A stretch of 64,000 bases of DNA from CAYSYM01 sp964435115 (GTDB lineage: Bacteria; Chloroflexota; UBA6077; CF-72), in NCBI GenBank assembly GCA_964435115.1, contig CAYSYM010000007.1, positions 1 to 64,000 on the forward strand, given 5' to 3'. Both the position numbers and the translations under genes were made by a program. The stretch's first letter is position 1, and each line of letters starts with the position of its first letter. Positions 7,943 to 16,833 of the stretch are shown here, in pieces. A model generated the notes under the pieces. It did no database searches and had not been told where the DNA came from. It worked only from the letters and a program-made list of their open reading frames with translations.

Positions 7943-9037
7943 ATGGTGAGCCGGCGCTTCCTGCTGGGCGCCACCGCCCAGCTCGCCGCGGTGGCGTCGC
8001 TGGCCGTGGCCTGCGCCCCGGCTGGCACCACGCCGTCCGCCCCGGCAGGCGCTACGACACCCCAGAGCCCAGGCGAGCAGCAGGCGGGCGCCCAGCCCGT
8101 GCCGCCAGCCACCCTGCAGCCGGTAGAGCTGGCCTTCTGCAGCCAGGTGATGTGCGTGCTCCCCTTCGAGGTCGCGCGCCAGCGCGGCCTCTTCGAGGCC
8201 GAGGGGCTGGCCGTCAACCTCGTGTACATGAAGGGCGGCACCCAGGCGATCAACGCCCTCGTGGCCGGCAGCGTCGACTGGGTTGGAACTCCGGTCGACC
8301 TGGTAGTGAAGACCGTGGCCAACGGGAAGGACGCGCTGATGATCGCCTCCACGTCGCAGCTCCCCTTCTTCGCGCTCGCGGTGGGCCCGCAGGCGCGGTC
8401 GGTGCAGAGCGTCGGCGACCTTGCCGGCAAGAAGGTTGGCGTGGGCAACCTGGGGACGACGGACCACCTCATGGCGCAGTACCTGCTCGTCAAGTCCGGC
8501 GTCAGCCTCGAGTCGGTCGAGTTCGTCGCCGCCGGGCCGAACCTGTACGACCAGCTCGTGCGCGGCCAGGTGGAGGCCGGGATGGTGCAAGAGCCGAGCC
8601 TGACGCTCGTCGAGCGGGCCGGCGGGCGGGTGCTGGTGAACTTCATGAAGCTCTCGGACACGCAGAAGTTCCTGGGCGGGCCCTACCAGTTCATGGGGCT
8701 CAACACCCGCCGCGAGGTGCTGCAGGATCCGCGCAAGGTGGAGACCGCGCAGAAGCTGATCCGCGGTCTGGTCAGGGCGAACCGCTGGATCCGCGACAAC
8801 CCGGGCTCGGCGATCGTCAAGGCGATCCCGGCCGAGCTGGTCGCGGGCGGCGACCTGGAGGTGTTCGCCGCGTCGCTCGACCAGTACAAGCGGGATCTCT
8901 ACCCGGCCGACGCCCGGCTGGTTGAAGACTCCATCGCCCGCGTCATCGACGTGCAGCAGCAGTCAGGAGCCCTGGAGGCGGGCAAGAGCGTGCAGCCCGG
9001 CCAGGTGTACACCAACCAGTACGTGCCGGAGGTGTAG
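7943..9037 (+). CDS. ABC importer substrate-binding lipoprotein (SsuA/NMT1-like)
   Basis: About 364 residues from ATG 7943. The N-terminus SRRFLLGATAQLAAVASLAV followed by AC is a twin-arginine-like signal with a lipobox, so it is an anchored binding protein. VELAFCSQVMCVLPFEVARQ, YMKGGTQAINALVAGSVDWV and DLAGKKVGVGNLGTTDHLMA are typical of the NMT1/SsuA/ThiY fold for nitrate, sulfonate, taurine or pyrimidine precursors. The ATPase and permease genes follow at once in one operon. The ligand cannot be told from the sequence. Confidence 0.85.
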   Translation: MVSRRFLLGATAQLAAVASLAVACAPAGTTPSAPAGATTPQSPGEQQAGAQPVPPATLQPVELAFCSQVMCVLPFEVARQRGLFEAEGLAVNLVYMKGGTQAINALVAGSVDWVGTPVDLVVKTVANGKDALMIASTSQLPFFALAVGPQARSVQSVGDLAGKKVGVGNLGTTDHLMAQYLLVKSGVSLESVEFVAAGPNLYDQLVRGQVEAGMVQEPSLTLVERAGGRVLVNFMKLSDTQKFLGGPYQFMGLNTRREVLQDPRKVETAQKLIRGLVRANRWIRDNPGSAIVKAIPAELVAGGDLEVFAASLDQYKRDLYPADARLVEDSIARVIDVQQQSGALEAGKSVQPGQVYTNQYVPEV

Positions 9038-9044
9038 CGGGCAG

Positions 9045-9899
9045 ATGGCCGCCGTCCTTGCCCTGCGCCCCGGCGCGCCGCCGATCGGGGCGCGCCGCGC
9101 CCCGCAGGCGAAGATCGCGCTGCGGGGGGTGCAGAAGCACTTCACCACGCCGAGCGGCGACACCTACGTGGCCCTTGGCGGGGTGAGCTTCGAGGTCCAA
9201 CCCGGCGAGTTCGTCAGCGTGGTCGGACCTAGCGGCTGCGGCAAGTCCACCCTGCTACGCCTGGTGGCCGGGCTGGCCCGGGCCGACGCCGGCGACGTGC
9301 TGCTGGATGGGCAACCGGTGCACGGAATCGACCGCCGGGTGGGGTTCGTCTTCCAGCAGGATGCGCTCCTCCCCTGGCGGACGGTCTTCGACAACGTCGC
9401 GCTCGGGCTGCGGATCCGGCAGGTTCCCGCCGGGGAGGTGCGCGAGCGGGCCGGCGAGTGGATCGCCCGGGTGGGCCTGCGCGGTTTCGAGGCCTACTAC
9501 CCCGCCAGGCTCTCGGGGGGCATGCGCCAGCGTGTCTCGCTGGCGCAGACACTCCTCTACGAGCCCGAGGTGATCCTAATGGACGAGCCGTTCGCCCATC
9601 TGGACGTGCAGACGCGCCACTTCGTCGAAGAGGACCTGATGCGGCTGTGCGTGGACGGCCGGCGCACGATCCTCTTCGTGACGCACGACCTGGACGAAGC
9701 GATCGGCCTGGCGGATCGGGTGGTGGTGCTGAGCGCCGGCCCTGGCAGCCGGGTCCGCGCCGACGAGCCGGTGGGCCTTCCGCGTCCGCGCGACCTGATC
9801 GAGGTGCGCGGCGAGCCGCGCTTCGCGGCGCTCTCACGCCAGTTGTGGCACCAGCTGTTCGAGGAGGTCACGCGCGCCTATGGCCATGATCGCCGCTAG
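9045..9899 (+). CDS. ABC transporter ATP-binding protein (SsuB/TauB-like)
   Basis: 284 residues from ATG 9045, 7 bases after the binding-protein stop. Walker A GPSGCGKST (about residue 65), Q-loop FVFQQDALLPWRTVFDN, signature LSGGMRQRVSLAQ, Walker B VILMDEPFAHLD and switch FVTHDLDEAIGLADRV are all intact. The LPWRTV Q-loop context is typical of the nitrate/sulfonate/taurine subfamily. It energises the permease that overlaps its 3' end by 20 bases. Confidence 0.92.
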   Translation: MAAVLALRPGAPPIGARRAPQAKIALRGVQKHFTTPSGDTYVALGGVSFEVQPGEFVSVVGPSGCGKSTLLRLVAGLARADAGDVLLDGQPVHGIDRRVGFVFQQDALLPWRTVFDNVALGLRIRQVPAGEVRERAGEWIARVGLRGFEAYYPARLSGGMRQRVSLAQTLLYEPEVILMDEPFAHLDVQTRHFVEEDLMRLCVDGRRTILFVTHDLDEAIGLADRVVVLSAGPGSRVRADEPVGLPRPRDLIEVRGEPRFAALSRQLWHQLFEEVTRAYGHDRR

Positions 9900-10686
9900 C
9901 CGCTCCGCGTCGCGCCGGGCGGCCCTCAGGCTGCCGGCGGGTCCGGGCCGCCGTGGGCTCACGCGGGCGGGTCTGGCCGCCCTCGTGGTCGGCCTGTGGG
10001 AGCTCGGCGCCCGGACCGGGTACGTGGACGCCTTCTTCTTCAGCTCGCCGGCGGCGATCGCCGAGACACTGGCGAAGCAGGTGGCGAGCGGGACCCTCTC
10101 CCGGCACCTCCTGGTCACGCTCCAGGAAGCGCTGTGGGGACTGGGGTTGGGGTTCCTGGCCGGCGCGGCCCTCGCCTGGCTCGCCACGCGGAGCGCGGCC
10201 GTGGCCGACGTCGTCGAGCCGGTGCTGCTGCTGCTCAATTCGGTCCCGCGCATCGTGCTCGCGCCCATCTTCGTGATGTGGCTCGGCATCGGCGTCGGGT
10301 CCAAGATCGCCGTGGCCTTCTTCCTGGTGTTCGTCGTCATCTTCTTCGCCGTCTACTCGGCGATCCGCGATGTCGACTGGGCACTGGTCGAGCGCATCGT
10401 CGTGCTCGGTGGCTCGTCGCGGCACCTCCTGCTCGAGGTCTACGTCCCTTCGGTGCTGACGTGGGTATTTTCCAGCCTGCGGGTGGCGGTGGGCTTCGCC
10501 TTCACCGGCGCCATCGTCGGCGAGTTCGTCGGCGCGAGCAGCGGCCTCGGGTACCTGATGAACTTCGCCCAGGGGTCACAGAACGCCGCGCTGATGATGG
10601 CCACGGTGGTGGTCATCATGGCGGTGATCGCGGTCCTCTTCGTCGCCCTCGAGCGGCTGGAGCGCCGGCTGCTGGCCTGGAAGTAG
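9880..10686 (+). CDS. ABC transporter permease (SsuC/TauC-like)
   Basis: 268 residues with about six transmembrane segments. LVERIVVLGGSSRHLLLEVY followed by VPSVLTWVFSSLRVAVGFAF is the EAA-type loop that contacts the ATPase, in the form used by SsuC/TauC permeases. The start ATG 9880 lies inside the ATPase gene (20-base overlap), showing translational coupling. Its last 111 bases are overlapped antisense by the coaE reading frame. Confidence 0.9.
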   Translation: MAMIAASRSASRRAALRLPAGPGRRGLTRAGLAALVVGLWELGARTGYVDAFFFSSPAAIAETLAKQVASGTLSRHLLVTLQEALWGLGLGFLAGAALAWLATRSAAVADVVEPVLLLLNSVPRIVLAPIFVMWLGIGVGSKIAVAFFLVFVVIFFAVYSAIRDVDWALVERIVVLGGSSRHLLLEVYVPSVLTWVFSSLRVAVGFAFTGAIVGEFVGASSGLGYLMNFAQGSQNAALMMATVVVIMAVIAVLFVALERLERRLLAWK

Positions 10687-11304
10687 CGGCTGCCTCGGCG
10701 CGGCGGCCAGGTGCGGAGCGACTGTGCGCGCCCAGGCCCGCTCGACCTGGCGCGCAAGATCCTGCAGCGAGCCGTGGTTGTCGATGGCGGCCGTAGCTCG
10801 CCGGAGCTTCTCCACCTGGGGCGGCTGGGCGTCGATGCGCAGCTCGGCCTGCTGGCGCGTGAGCCCGCGGCTGGCCTCGAGGCGACGGAGCTGGTCGTCG
10901 CGCGCACAGGTCACGACCCAGACCACGTCGCAGTACGCGGCCAGGCCGGACTCGAAGAGCTTAATGGCATCGATGGCGACCACCGGCGCACGGGTCCGGG
11001 CGACGCGCTGGGCGATGAGGCGGCCCACGCTGGGGTGCAGGATGGCTTCCAGGTCTCGTAGCGCGGCCGCGTCGGCCAGGACGACTTCGCCGAGCCGGGC
11101 ACGGTCGATCGTGCCGTCGGGGCGTAGGAACCGGGCGCCGAAGCGCTCGGCGATGGCGCGGGTCTCGGGCGTGCCCGGCGCGTACAGTTCGTGGACCACC
11201 GCGTCAGCGTCCAGGTAGTCCACGCCGAACCGCTCGGCCAGCAGCTTGCCGACGGTGCTCTTGCCGCAGGCGATATTGCCGGTCAGACCAAGCAGGAAAG
11301 GCAC
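10576..11304 (-). CDS. coaE: Dephospho-CoA kinase
   Basis: Last step of coenzyme A synthesis: ATP-dependent 3'-phosphorylation of dephospho-CoA. P-loop GLTGNIACGKST at residues 6-17, LDADAVVHELY (substrate-binding DAD motif) and AIDAIKLFESGLAAYCDVVW are diagnostic. The start is GTG 11304. Homology ends around residue 200 (AWARTVAPHL). The frame then runs on for about 40 residues, rich in Asp, His and Arg, as the antisense of the permease 3' end, so the natural stop seems to have been lost. Divergent from map; a TATATA at 11318-11323 between them could serve as a -10. Confidence 0.92.
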   Translation of the reverse strand: MPFLLGLTGNIACGKSTVGKLLAERFGVDYLDADAVVHELYAPGTPETRAIAERFGARFLRPDGTIDRARLGEVVLADAAALRDLEAILHPSVGRLIAQRVARTRAPVVAIDAIKLFESGLAAYCDVVWVVTCARDDQLRRLEASRGLTRQQAELRIDAQPPQVEKLRRATAAIDNHGSLQDLARQVERAWARTVAPHLAAAPRQPLLPGQQPALQPLEGDEEDRDHRHDDHHRGHHQRGVL

Positions 11305-11400
11305 AGCGGGGCTCTGCTATATAGTGACGAGCGGGGGTGTCGCGTCGCCAGGCCCGGCCGACGATCGGCCGGGCGGCGCGAGCGAGAGGAACCCACGGCG

Positions 11401-12234
11401 ATGAAGCTGAGACCGACGGCGGACAACACGATTACCCTCAAGTCCCCACGCGAGATCGAGATCATGCGTGAGGCCGGGCAGATCGTGGCCGCGGTGATCC
11501 GCGAGCTGGAACGGCGCGCCGAGCCCGGGCTGACGACGGGGGACCTGGACAACATCGCCGGCCGCATGTTCCGCGAGGCGGGCGCGAGCTCCACGGCGCT
11601 CGGGTACTTCGGCTACCCCGGCCAGATCTGCGTCTCCGTCAACGAGGAGGTGGTGCACGGGATTCCCGGGCCGCGGAAGCTGAAGCGAGGCGACCTGGTG
11701 AAGGTGGACGTGGCGGCCAGCTACCGCGGGTACGTGGCCGACAGCACCGGCTGCTTCGCCATTGGGGGGCTCGAGGCGCTGCCGCCGCGCGCCCGCGAGC
11801 TGGTACGGGTAACCCAGGAGGCGCTCTTCAGGGGGATCGAGCAGGCGCGTCCCGGGAATCGGCTGAGCGACATCGGCGCAGCCATTGAGGAGCACGTGAC
11901 GCGGCACGGAATGGCCGTGGTGCGCGACTTCGTGGGGCACGGCGTGGGGCGCTCGATGCACGAGGCGCCCCAGGTGCACCACCACGGGCCGGCAGGACGG
12001 GGCCCGGTGCTGCGGCCGGGCATGGTGCTGGCGATCGAGCCGCAGGTGAACCTCGGCTCGGCCGCGATCACGCTGCTCGACGATGGCTGGACAGCGGTGA
12101 CGGCAGACGGGAGCTTGAGCGCCCACTGGGAGCACACGGTGGCGATCACGGACCATGGGCCGGACGTGCTGACCCTGCCAGGCCTCGCAGCGCCCACGAA
12201 CGGCCGGGTGGGCGCGAGCCGGCCGGCAGAGTGA
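11401..12234 (+). CDS. map: Type I methionine aminopeptidase
   Basis: 277 residues from ATG 11401. It removes the initiator Met from nascent proteins. The five metal ligands can be placed: Asp103 (VDVAASY), Asp114 (ADSTG), His180 (GHGVG), Glu213 (IEPQ) and Glu244 (HWEHT), plus His86 (VVHGIPG) and His187 of the active site. SPREIEIMREAG is the standard N-terminal helix. The C-terminus carries a short extra tail (about 25 residues). It is divergent from coaE and stands apart from a ribosomal-protein cluster, where map often sits. Confidence 0.93.
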   Translation: MKLRPTADNTITLKSPREIEIMREAGQIVAAVIRELERRAEPGLTTGDLDNIAGRMFREAGASSTALGYFGYPGQICVSVNEEVVHGIPGPRKLKRGDLVKVDVAASYRGYVADSTGCFAIGGLEALPPRARELVRVTQEALFRGIEQARPGNRLSDIGAAIEEHVTRHGMAVVRDFVGHGVGRSMHEAPQVHHHGPAGRGPVLRPGMVLAIEPQVNLGSAAITLLDDGWTAVTADGSLSAHWEHTVAITDHGPDVLTLPGLAAPTNGRVGASRPAE

Positions 12235-12252
12235 GACGGTCCGCGGAAGGCA

Positions 12253-12272
12253 GGTTTCAGACGTCAGATACC
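12253..12272. promoter_or_regulatory. 20-nt near-palindrome upstream of the aminotransferase gene
   Basis: GGTTTCAGACGTCAGATACC has 16 of 20 symmetric positions and lies 25 bases before ATG 12298. Its GGTNTC...GANACC arms resemble the 17-nt operators found further along, but the spacing differs. It may be a variant GntR-type operator. Seen in sequence; the function is inferred. Confidence 0.4.
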
Positions 12273-12297
12273 AGTAGGTGAGCGAAGGAGCACTCGT

Positions 12298-13653
12298 ATG
12301 GCTGTCACAGCGCCCGAGACGACGATCGACGAGGCCTTCCGGCGGAAGTTCGCGCGCTCGGCTGAGCTGTACCAGCGCTCGCGCGGCTCGATCGCCGGCG
12401 GGATCACCCACGACAGCCGGAACTTCGCGCCCTTCCCGATCTACGTAGAACGGGCGGAGGGTGCGCGCAAGTGGGACGCCGACGGCAACGAGCTGCTGGA
12501 CTTCTGGATGGGCCACGGCGCGCTGCTGCTGGGGCACAGCCATCCGCGGGTGGCCGAGGCCGTGGCCACACAGGTCCGGAAGGGCACGCACTTCGGCGCC
12601 TGCCACGAGCTGGAAGTGGCGTGGGCCGAGCTCATCTGCCGGATGATCCCGAGCGCCGAGTGGGTGCGGTTCACCATGAGCGGCACGGAGGCCACCATGC
12701 TCGCCCTGCGCGACGCGCGCGCGTTCACGGGGCGCGAGAAGGTGATCCGCTTCGCCGGGCACTTTCACGGCTGGCACGACTACGCCATGGCCGGCTACCA
12801 GCCACCCTTCGAGACGCCGACCTCGACGGGGATTCCCCGAGCGGTAGCCGAGAGCATGCTGGTCGCCTACCCGAACCGGATCGAGTCGGTGCGGGAGCTA
12901 CTGGACCGGCATCCGAACCAGGTGGCCGCGGTCATCCTCGAGCCCGCCGGCGGGTCGAACGGCATCATCCCCACGGACCGACAGTTCTTGCAGCAGCTCC
13001 GGGTGCTCACGCGCGAGCGGAACGTGGTGCTCATCTTCGACGAGGTGATCACCGGCTTCCGGTACACGACTGGCGGCGCGCAGAAGCTGTACGGGATCAC
13101 GCCGGACATGACCACGCTGGCGAAGATCGTGGCCGGTGGCCTGCCCGGCGGGGCCGTCGTAGGCCGCCGGGAGATCCTCGAGGTGCAGACGTTCAAGGGT
13201 GAGCTGAAGAAGGACCGCTTCGAGCGCGTCCTCCAGCAGGGGACGTTCAACGCCAATCCGCTCTCGGCGATCGCGGGCCTCACCTGCCTGGAGATCGTGG
13301 CCGAAGGCTGGCCGACCGAGCAGGCGCGTCGAACGGCCGAGCAGCTTCGGGCCGGGCTGCGCGACGTGATGCGACGCCGCGGGGTCGCCGGGGTCGTGCT
13401 CGGGGAGTGCTCCGTCTTCCAGATCCTGCTCGGCGAAGGCATGGACGAGGCCGTGAGCACGACGGACGTGCAGCGGCTGATGGCCGGGCGGGGCGCCGTG
13501 AACACGCTACGAAAGGCGATGCTGCTCAATGGCGTGGACCTGATGCGCTCCGGCGGGTTCACGTCCATCGGCCACGGCGAGCGGGAGGTGCAGCACACGG
13601 TGCAGGCCTTTGATAGGTCGCTCGAGCTGCTGCAGCGGGAAGGGCTGGCCTGA
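12298..13653 (+). CDS. Class III aminotransferase, glutamate-1-semialdehyde aminomutase-like
   Basis: 451 residues. PLP-dependent fold type I enzyme of the GSA-aminotransferase (HemL-like) group. MSGTEATMLALRDARAFTGR is the PLP phosphate region, FDEVITGFR carries the PLP-contacting Asp, and TTLAKIVAGGLPGGAVVGRR carries the Schiff-base Lys. GTFNANPLSAIAGL is the second phosphate loop. HemL itself would sit with haem genes. Here the context (bicupin, transporter, ThDP enzyme) and the divergence suggest a catabolic or secondary-metabolic paralogue with a different substrate. The ribosome-binding site AAGGAG lies 9 bases before the ATG. Confidence 0.85.
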   Translation: MAVTAPETTIDEAFRRKFARSAELYQRSRGSIAGGITHDSRNFAPFPIYVERAEGARKWDADGNELLDFWMGHGALLLGHSHPRVAEAVATQVRKGTHFGACHELEVAWAELICRMIPSAEWVRFTMSGTEATMLALRDARAFTGREKVIRFAGHFHGWHDYAMAGYQPPFETPTSTGIPRAVAESMLVAYPNRIESVRELLDRHPNQVAAVILEPAGGSNGIIPTDRQFLQQLRVLTRERNVVLIFDEVITGFRYTTGGAQKLYGITPDMTTLAKIVAGGLPGGAVVGRREILEVQTFKGELKKDRFERVLQQGTFNANPLSAIAGLTCLEIVAEGWPTEQARRTAEQLRAGLRDVMRRRGVAGVVLGECSVFQILLGEGMDEAVSTTDVQRLMAGRGAVNTLRKAMLLNGVDLMRSGGFTSIGHGEREVQHTVQAFDRSLELLQREGLA

Positions 13654-13794
13654 CCGGCCGGCGAGGCCGGTGGGCCAACGCGCGGCCCGGCTGGGTGCTG
13701 GTGCGGCGGGCGTGCTTCGCCCCGTCAGCAGGACGCGCGAAGCGCTCGGCGGAGGTTCCAGCTTGGAGCGCGTTGGCGCGTGGGGAGGAGAGGG

Positions 13795-14937
13795 ATGGGT
13801 GAGACACGGTTCCTGGTAGACACGTACCGCGAATGGGTAGCGGGCGAGGGCGTGCCGGTCCTGGAGGACTTCGGCTTCGACCTGCTCGGCGTCGAGACGG
13901 CTCCCTGGCCGCGGATGGGCGGCGGCGCCCGCGGCGCCTACACCCACGTCAAGGGGCGCGGCGACTTCGTGAACGCGTACGTGTGCGAGCTTCCACCCGC
14001 CAGCCAGACGGATCCCCAGCGCCACCTCTTCGAGGAGGTCGTGTACGTGCTCTCGGGGCGCGGCAGCACGACCGTCGAGGCTGACGCAGGCGCGCGGCAC
14101 AGCTTTGAATGGGGAGCGGGCAGCCTGTTCGCCCTGCCCCTGAACACCCGCTTCCGCCACTTCAACGCGAGCGGACGCGAACCGGCTCGGTTCGCCGCGG
14201 TGACGAACCTCCCGCTCGTGCTCAACGCGTTCCACAACGAAGCCTTCGTCTTCGACAACCCGTGCTCCTTCCCTGAACGGCTGGGCGAGGAGCGCCTCTT
14301 CCGCGGGGACGGCGAGCTGATCCCGGTCCGGCCGGGCCGCCACCAGTGGCTGACCAACTTCGTGCCTGACCTCCGCTCGTTCAAGCTCCAGGCGTGGGAC
14401 CAGCGCGGGGTAGGCAGCGCCAACATCAAGTTCATCCTGGCCGACGGCACGATGCACGCCCACATGTCTGAGCTCGCGGTGGGAACGTACAAGAAGGCGC
14501 ACCGCCACGGCCCCGACTTCCACATCTTCCCGGTCACCGGCCACGGCTACTCGCTGCTTTGGTACGAGGGCGAGCAGGAGCTCCGCCGCATCGACTGGCG
14601 CCACGGGTGGGTCTACGCCCCGCCGGACCAGATGTTCCACCAGCACTTCAACACCGCGCCCGAACCGTCGCGCTACCTCGCGGTCGCCTGGGGTAGCATC
14701 CGCTACCCGTTCAGCAGCGACAAGAAGGCGCTCTTCGGCGACGGCGTCGACAAGGACGTCGCCGAGGGGGGTCGCCAGATCGAGTACGAGGACGAGGAGC
14801 CGCGCATCCGAGCGATCTACGAGGCCGAGCTCTTCAAGCACGGCGTGGCGGTCGACCCGCGCCTGGCGGAGCGGTGGGCGCAGGCCGAGGCGAAGCGCGG
14901 CCGCGAGGTGGTCAGCGCATCCGGCTCAACGCGGTAG
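13795..14937 (+). CDS. Bicupin-domain protein (copy 1)
   Basis: 380 residues from ATG 13795, with ribosome-binding site GGGGAGGAGAGGG. Two cupin barrels: the first with HLFEEVVYVLSGRGSTTVE and NTRFRHFNASG, the second with MHAHMSELAVGTYKKAHRHG, DFHIFPVTGHGYSLLWYEG and PPDQMFHQHFNTAPEPSRYL. The His-x-His and HQHFN pairs can bind a metal as in dioxygenase-type cupins. A paralogue lies at 20383-21474 with the same layout. The reaction is unknown. It follows the aminotransferase by 141 bases. Confidence 0.75.
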   Translation: MGETRFLVDTYREWVAGEGVPVLEDFGFDLLGVETAPWPRMGGGARGAYTHVKGRGDFVNAYVCELPPASQTDPQRHLFEEVVYVLSGRGSTTVEADAGARHSFEWGAGSLFALPLNTRFRHFNASGREPARFAAVTNLPLVLNAFHNEAFVFDNPCSFPERLGEERLFRGDGELIPVRPGRHQWLTNFVPDLRSFKLQAWDQRGVGSANIKFILADGTMHAHMSELAVGTYKKAHRHGPDFHIFPVTGHGYSLLWYEGEQELRRIDWRHGWVYAPPDQMFHQHFNTAPEPSRYLAVAWGSIRYPFSSDKKALFGDGVDKDVAEGGRQIEYEDEEPRIRAIYEAELFKHGVAVDPRLAERWAQAEAKRGREVVSASGSTR

Positions 14938-15029
14938 GACGCGCGTTCGCACCTCGTTTCCGGGCGTGCCAGCCGGCTCGCATGCGGCGACCGCGAGAGC
15001 GGCTCGTTCTGCTGTCTGTACGCCCGGCG

Positions 15030-16235
15030 TTACTCCTGGGTCAGCTCCGCGAGGCGCTTCACCAGCTCGGGCGGCGTCCTGAAGACTTCGGCGATGATGT
15101 CCTGGATCTCCTGGCCGGTGGCGGGGTTGATCTCAAGGTTCGCCCTCTGTGCCTCGTCCAAGAGCTGCCGGTCGGCAAGCGTCTGGTCGAAGGCGTAGCG
15201 CAGCGCAGCCACGCGGTCCGCGGGGACGCCGGGCGGCGCGGCGAAGGGACGTCCCATCGTCTGCCGGGAGAAGACCACGCGCATCAGCTGCCGTTCCTCG
15301 GGCGTCTTGGCCAGGTCCGTGACGAGCGGCACGTCGGGCAGATCCGGGTGCTTGCGGAGGGACATCTGCGCCAGGATGGTGATGAACTTGTCCCTGACCC
15401 ACTGCTGGCGCGTAGAGATCAGCGAGGAGTAGGAGAAGCCGCAGCGGCCCTGGACCTCGCCGCGCTCGATGGCCACGTTGATGTCGTTGCCGCCCGGATA
15501 CCCGGTGGCCAGGTCGAACTTGGTCCCCAGCAGGCCGTTGAGGAACTTCGGGAAGAAGTCGGTGTCCGCTCCGGGACCTGTACCGCCGATCTTCAGCGAG
15601 GTGGTGTAGAGGTCGTCGAACTTCTTGATCGGCGAGTCGGAGCGCGCCACGCAGATGCTGACCTCCTCGTTCATGCTGCCGATCCAGTTGAACTCGGCGG
15701 AGCGATATTGAATCCCTTCCTTGTTGAGGAGCTCTTCGGCGGGCAGGCCGCGCGCGAACGTGCCGATCACCGTCCCGTCCTTGGGTGAGGTGGTGAACAG
15801 GGTGTTGGCGGCGAGCACGCTGCCCGCGCCCGGCTGGTTCTGGACGATGACGTTGGGGTTGCCTGGGATGAAGCGGCCGAGCTGCCGCGCCAGGAAGCGC
15901 GCGTACTCGTCGTAGCCGCCCCCGGCGCTGTACCCCACCAGGATGGTGAGCGTCTTGCCGCGGTAGAAATCGGCCACCGCCTGCTCGTTGAAGGTGGGCT
16001 TCGCGGCCGGTTTGGGCGCGGCCGCCGGGCTCGCCGCGGCCGCTGGGCTGGGCGACGGCACTGCCGCGGGCTTGGCGGCCGGGCTCGGGCTGGCGGCCGG
16101 GCTCGCCGCCGGGGCTGGCGGCGCTGCCGTCGGCGGCGCGGGCGCGGCCGTGGGCGCTGCCGGGGCGGCTGGTGTGCACGCGAGCGATACGAGCAGCAGG
16201 GCGGCGAATCCGGATCCAGCCAGGAACGGGCGCAT
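15030..16235 (-). CDS. tctC: Tripartite tricarboxylate transporter substrate-binding protein (Bug/TctC)
   Basis: 401 residues from ATG 16235 (ribosome-binding site GAGAGGAG). Lipoprotein signal AGSGFAALLLVSLAC, then a long Ala/Pro/Ser linker (residues 25-85). The mature domain starts FYRGKTLTILVGYSAGGGYD, with NVIVQNQPGAGSVLAANTLF, the Bug-family carboxylate-binding signature. Bug proteins capture carboxylates such as citrate, phthalate or glutarate outside the membrane. It is the last gene of tctA-tctB-tctC. Confidence 0.88.
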   Translation of the reverse strand: MRPFLAGSGFAALLLVSLACTPAAPAAPTAAPAPPTAAPPAPAASPAASPSPAAKPAAVPSPSPAAAASPAAAPKPAAKPTFNEQAVADFYRGKTLTILVGYSAGGGYDEYARFLARQLGRFIPGNPNVIVQNQPGAGSVLAANTLFTTSPKDGTVIGTFARGLPAEELLNKEGIQYRSAEFNWIGSMNEEVSICVARSDSPIKKFDDLYTTSLKIGGTGPGADTDFFPKFLNGLLGTKFDLATGYPGGNDINVAIERGEVQGRCGFSYSSLISTRQQWVRDKFITILAQMSLRKHPDLPDVPLVTDLAKTPEERQLMRVVFSRQTMGRPFAAPPGVPADRVAALRYAFDQTLADRQLLDEAQRANLEINPATGQEIQDIIAEVFRTPPELVKRLAELTQE

Positions 16236-16311
16236 GGCAACTCCTCTCAAGGGAAGCTGGGCGGGCGCGACAGGGTGGGACGCTGCGGGGTGGACAGGGA
16301 GGCGCGCTGAC

Positions 16312-16833
16312 TCACGGGCTCCATACCCCCAGGAGCGTGCCCTGCGGCAGCGGGATGCGGACCACCTGGTCGAAGACGCCGTACACGAGCGCCCACGCCC
16401 CCACCGCGTAGAGGGTCGCGGCGAGCGGGGACTCGCGCGAGGCGACGAGCAGGTACGTAAAGGCGAAGGCGGGCACGGCGACCAGCATGCCGAACAGCCA
16501 GAGCGTGCCGAAGAAGCCGGCCATCCACGCCAGGGCGGCCAGCCAGGTCGACCACGGGGAACGGCTGAGGACCGCCTCGCCCTCGGCCTCGGTCGCCGGC
16601 TCTTCCTCCGCCGGCCCGGTCGCACGCTGGGAGGGGTGCGTGGGCCGGCTCGCCGCCAGCATGTCGAGGGCCAGCTTCAGCACCACCAGGCCGAGCATGA
16701 TCGCGGCGACCGTGACTGGGAACAGGGCCGCGCGAAACGGCCAGGCCCGCGCCTGAACCACAGCCCAGACGAAGAGGGCCAGGAATGCCAGGGTGATGGC
16801 GAGGTCTGCGCTCAGGCGCCCCTTACGCAGCAT
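16312..16833 (-). CDS. tctB: Tripartite tricarboxylate transporter small membrane subunit (TctB)
   Basis: 173 residues from ATG 16833, overlapping the tctA stop by 11 bases. Four hydrophobic segments: LAITLAFLALFVWAVVQARA, FPVTVAAIMLGLVVLKLALD, LAALAWMAGFFGTLWLFGML and a C-terminal one. A charged Glu/Pro-rich cytoplasmic loop sits in the middle. Size, helix count and position between TctA and TctC fit TctB, whose sequence is poorly conserved. Confidence 0.82.
   Translation of the reverse strand: MLRKGRLSADLAITLAFLALFVWAVVQARAWPFRAALFPVTVAAIMLGLVVLKLALDMLAASRPTHPSQRATGPAEEEPATEAEGEAVLSRSPWSTWLAALAWMAGFFGTLWLFGMLVAVPAFAFTYLLVASRESPLAATLYAVGAWALVYGVFDQVVRIPLPQGTLLGVWSP

Noticed and set aside
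12298..13653. Naming the aminotransferase hemL
   Set aside because: Family motifs fit, but divergence and the non-haem context make another substrate likely.
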